A DNA stretch of 61,464 nucleotides from Virgisporangium ochraceum (GTDB lineage Bacteria; Actinomycetota; Actinomycetes; Mycobacteriales; Micromonosporaceae): contig NZ_BOPH01000152.1 of NCBI RefSeq assembly GCF_016863655.1, forward strand, positions 1 through 61,464, in the 5' to 3' direction. Position 1 is the stretch's first letter, and every line of letters begins with the position of its first letter. Below the pieces are notes generated by a model, which was not told the origin of the DNA, searched no databases, and worked only from the letters and a program-made list of their open reading frames with translations. Shown one piece after another: positions 61,414 to 61,464 of this stretch. The translations under genes and the position numbers were made by a program.

Positions 61414-61464
61414 CCGAGAACGGCGAGGTTGCGCTGCGGACCTTGCCTGTCGCGGATCTGGTTC

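Noticed and set aside
1..61464. CRISPR array, rRNA operon or replication origin
   Set aside because: No regularly spaced repeats, rRNA-like sequence or DnaA-box cluster was seen.

Overview
The window is about 61.5 kb of very GC-rich DNA with strong G/C at third codon positions, many GTG starts and actinobacterial families (SAV2177-type methyltransferase, F420-linked enzymes, MalT-like LuxR regulators, EACC1/caspase conflict genes, a mycothiol-type DinB protein, a secreted CBM2 protein). It fits a filamentous actinomycete chromosome, most likely Micromonosporaceae; the family assignment is inference, since no rRNA or marker gene is present.

Layout. 1-5.2 kb: tail of a secreted CBM2 protein, a frameshifted lipoprotein, a membrane-anchored protein, small accessory genes, a tRNA with anticodon UAU, and a SUKH (SMI1/KNR4) gene next to a SLATT membrane protein. 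5.2-7.2 kb: exported beta-propeller protein and a DinB/MDMPI protein. 7.2-13.2 kb: the most striking unit, a four-gene minus-strand operon (EACC1 adaptor, caspase-3TM-solute-binding-VWA fusion, free membrane-anchored solute-binding protein, membrane-anchored protein), read here as a transmembrane caspase conflict or cell-death system. 13.2-21 kb: methyltransferase, MBL hydrolase, small hypotheticals, a P-loop kinase with a deleted core, F420-type nitroreductase, and an ECF sigma/hydrolase pair.

21-34 kb is an eroded accessory region: IS66, IS110 and IS3 remnants, a 425-bp copy of a SpoIIE phosphatase whose fuller paralogue lies 28.7 kb away, a TetR without its HTH beside an orphan QcrB and two identical palindromic operators, a flavin disulfide reductase with three internal deletions, and a hydrolase/TetR pair with its own palindrome. 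34-38.4 kb holds an Hsp70-zinc-finger fusion and a thioredoxin-reductase-like/XRE-cupin divergent pair.

38.4-50 kb contains two parallel modules, each a MalT-like LuxR (LAL) regulator followed by a membrane-protein operon. Both operons are preceded by the same four-box operator with identical spacing, so each LAL regulator probably controls the operon beside it. Module B adds a two-gene ABC exporter and an MDR oxidoreductase. 50.5-56.3 kb is a signalling cluster (REC-PAS-SpoIIE, REC, hybrid histidine kinase, PAS-HisKA, NarL regulator, kinase tail cut by an IS5-type remnant). 57.2-61.4 kb carries glyA behind a ZTP riboswitch, an XRE-type regulator and a broken F420-dependent LLM oxidoreductase.

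At least seven genes show apparent single-base frameshifts. Some are accompanied by stops or large deletions (real decay), others could be base-calling errors. All family assignments were made by reading the translations; no database search was run.
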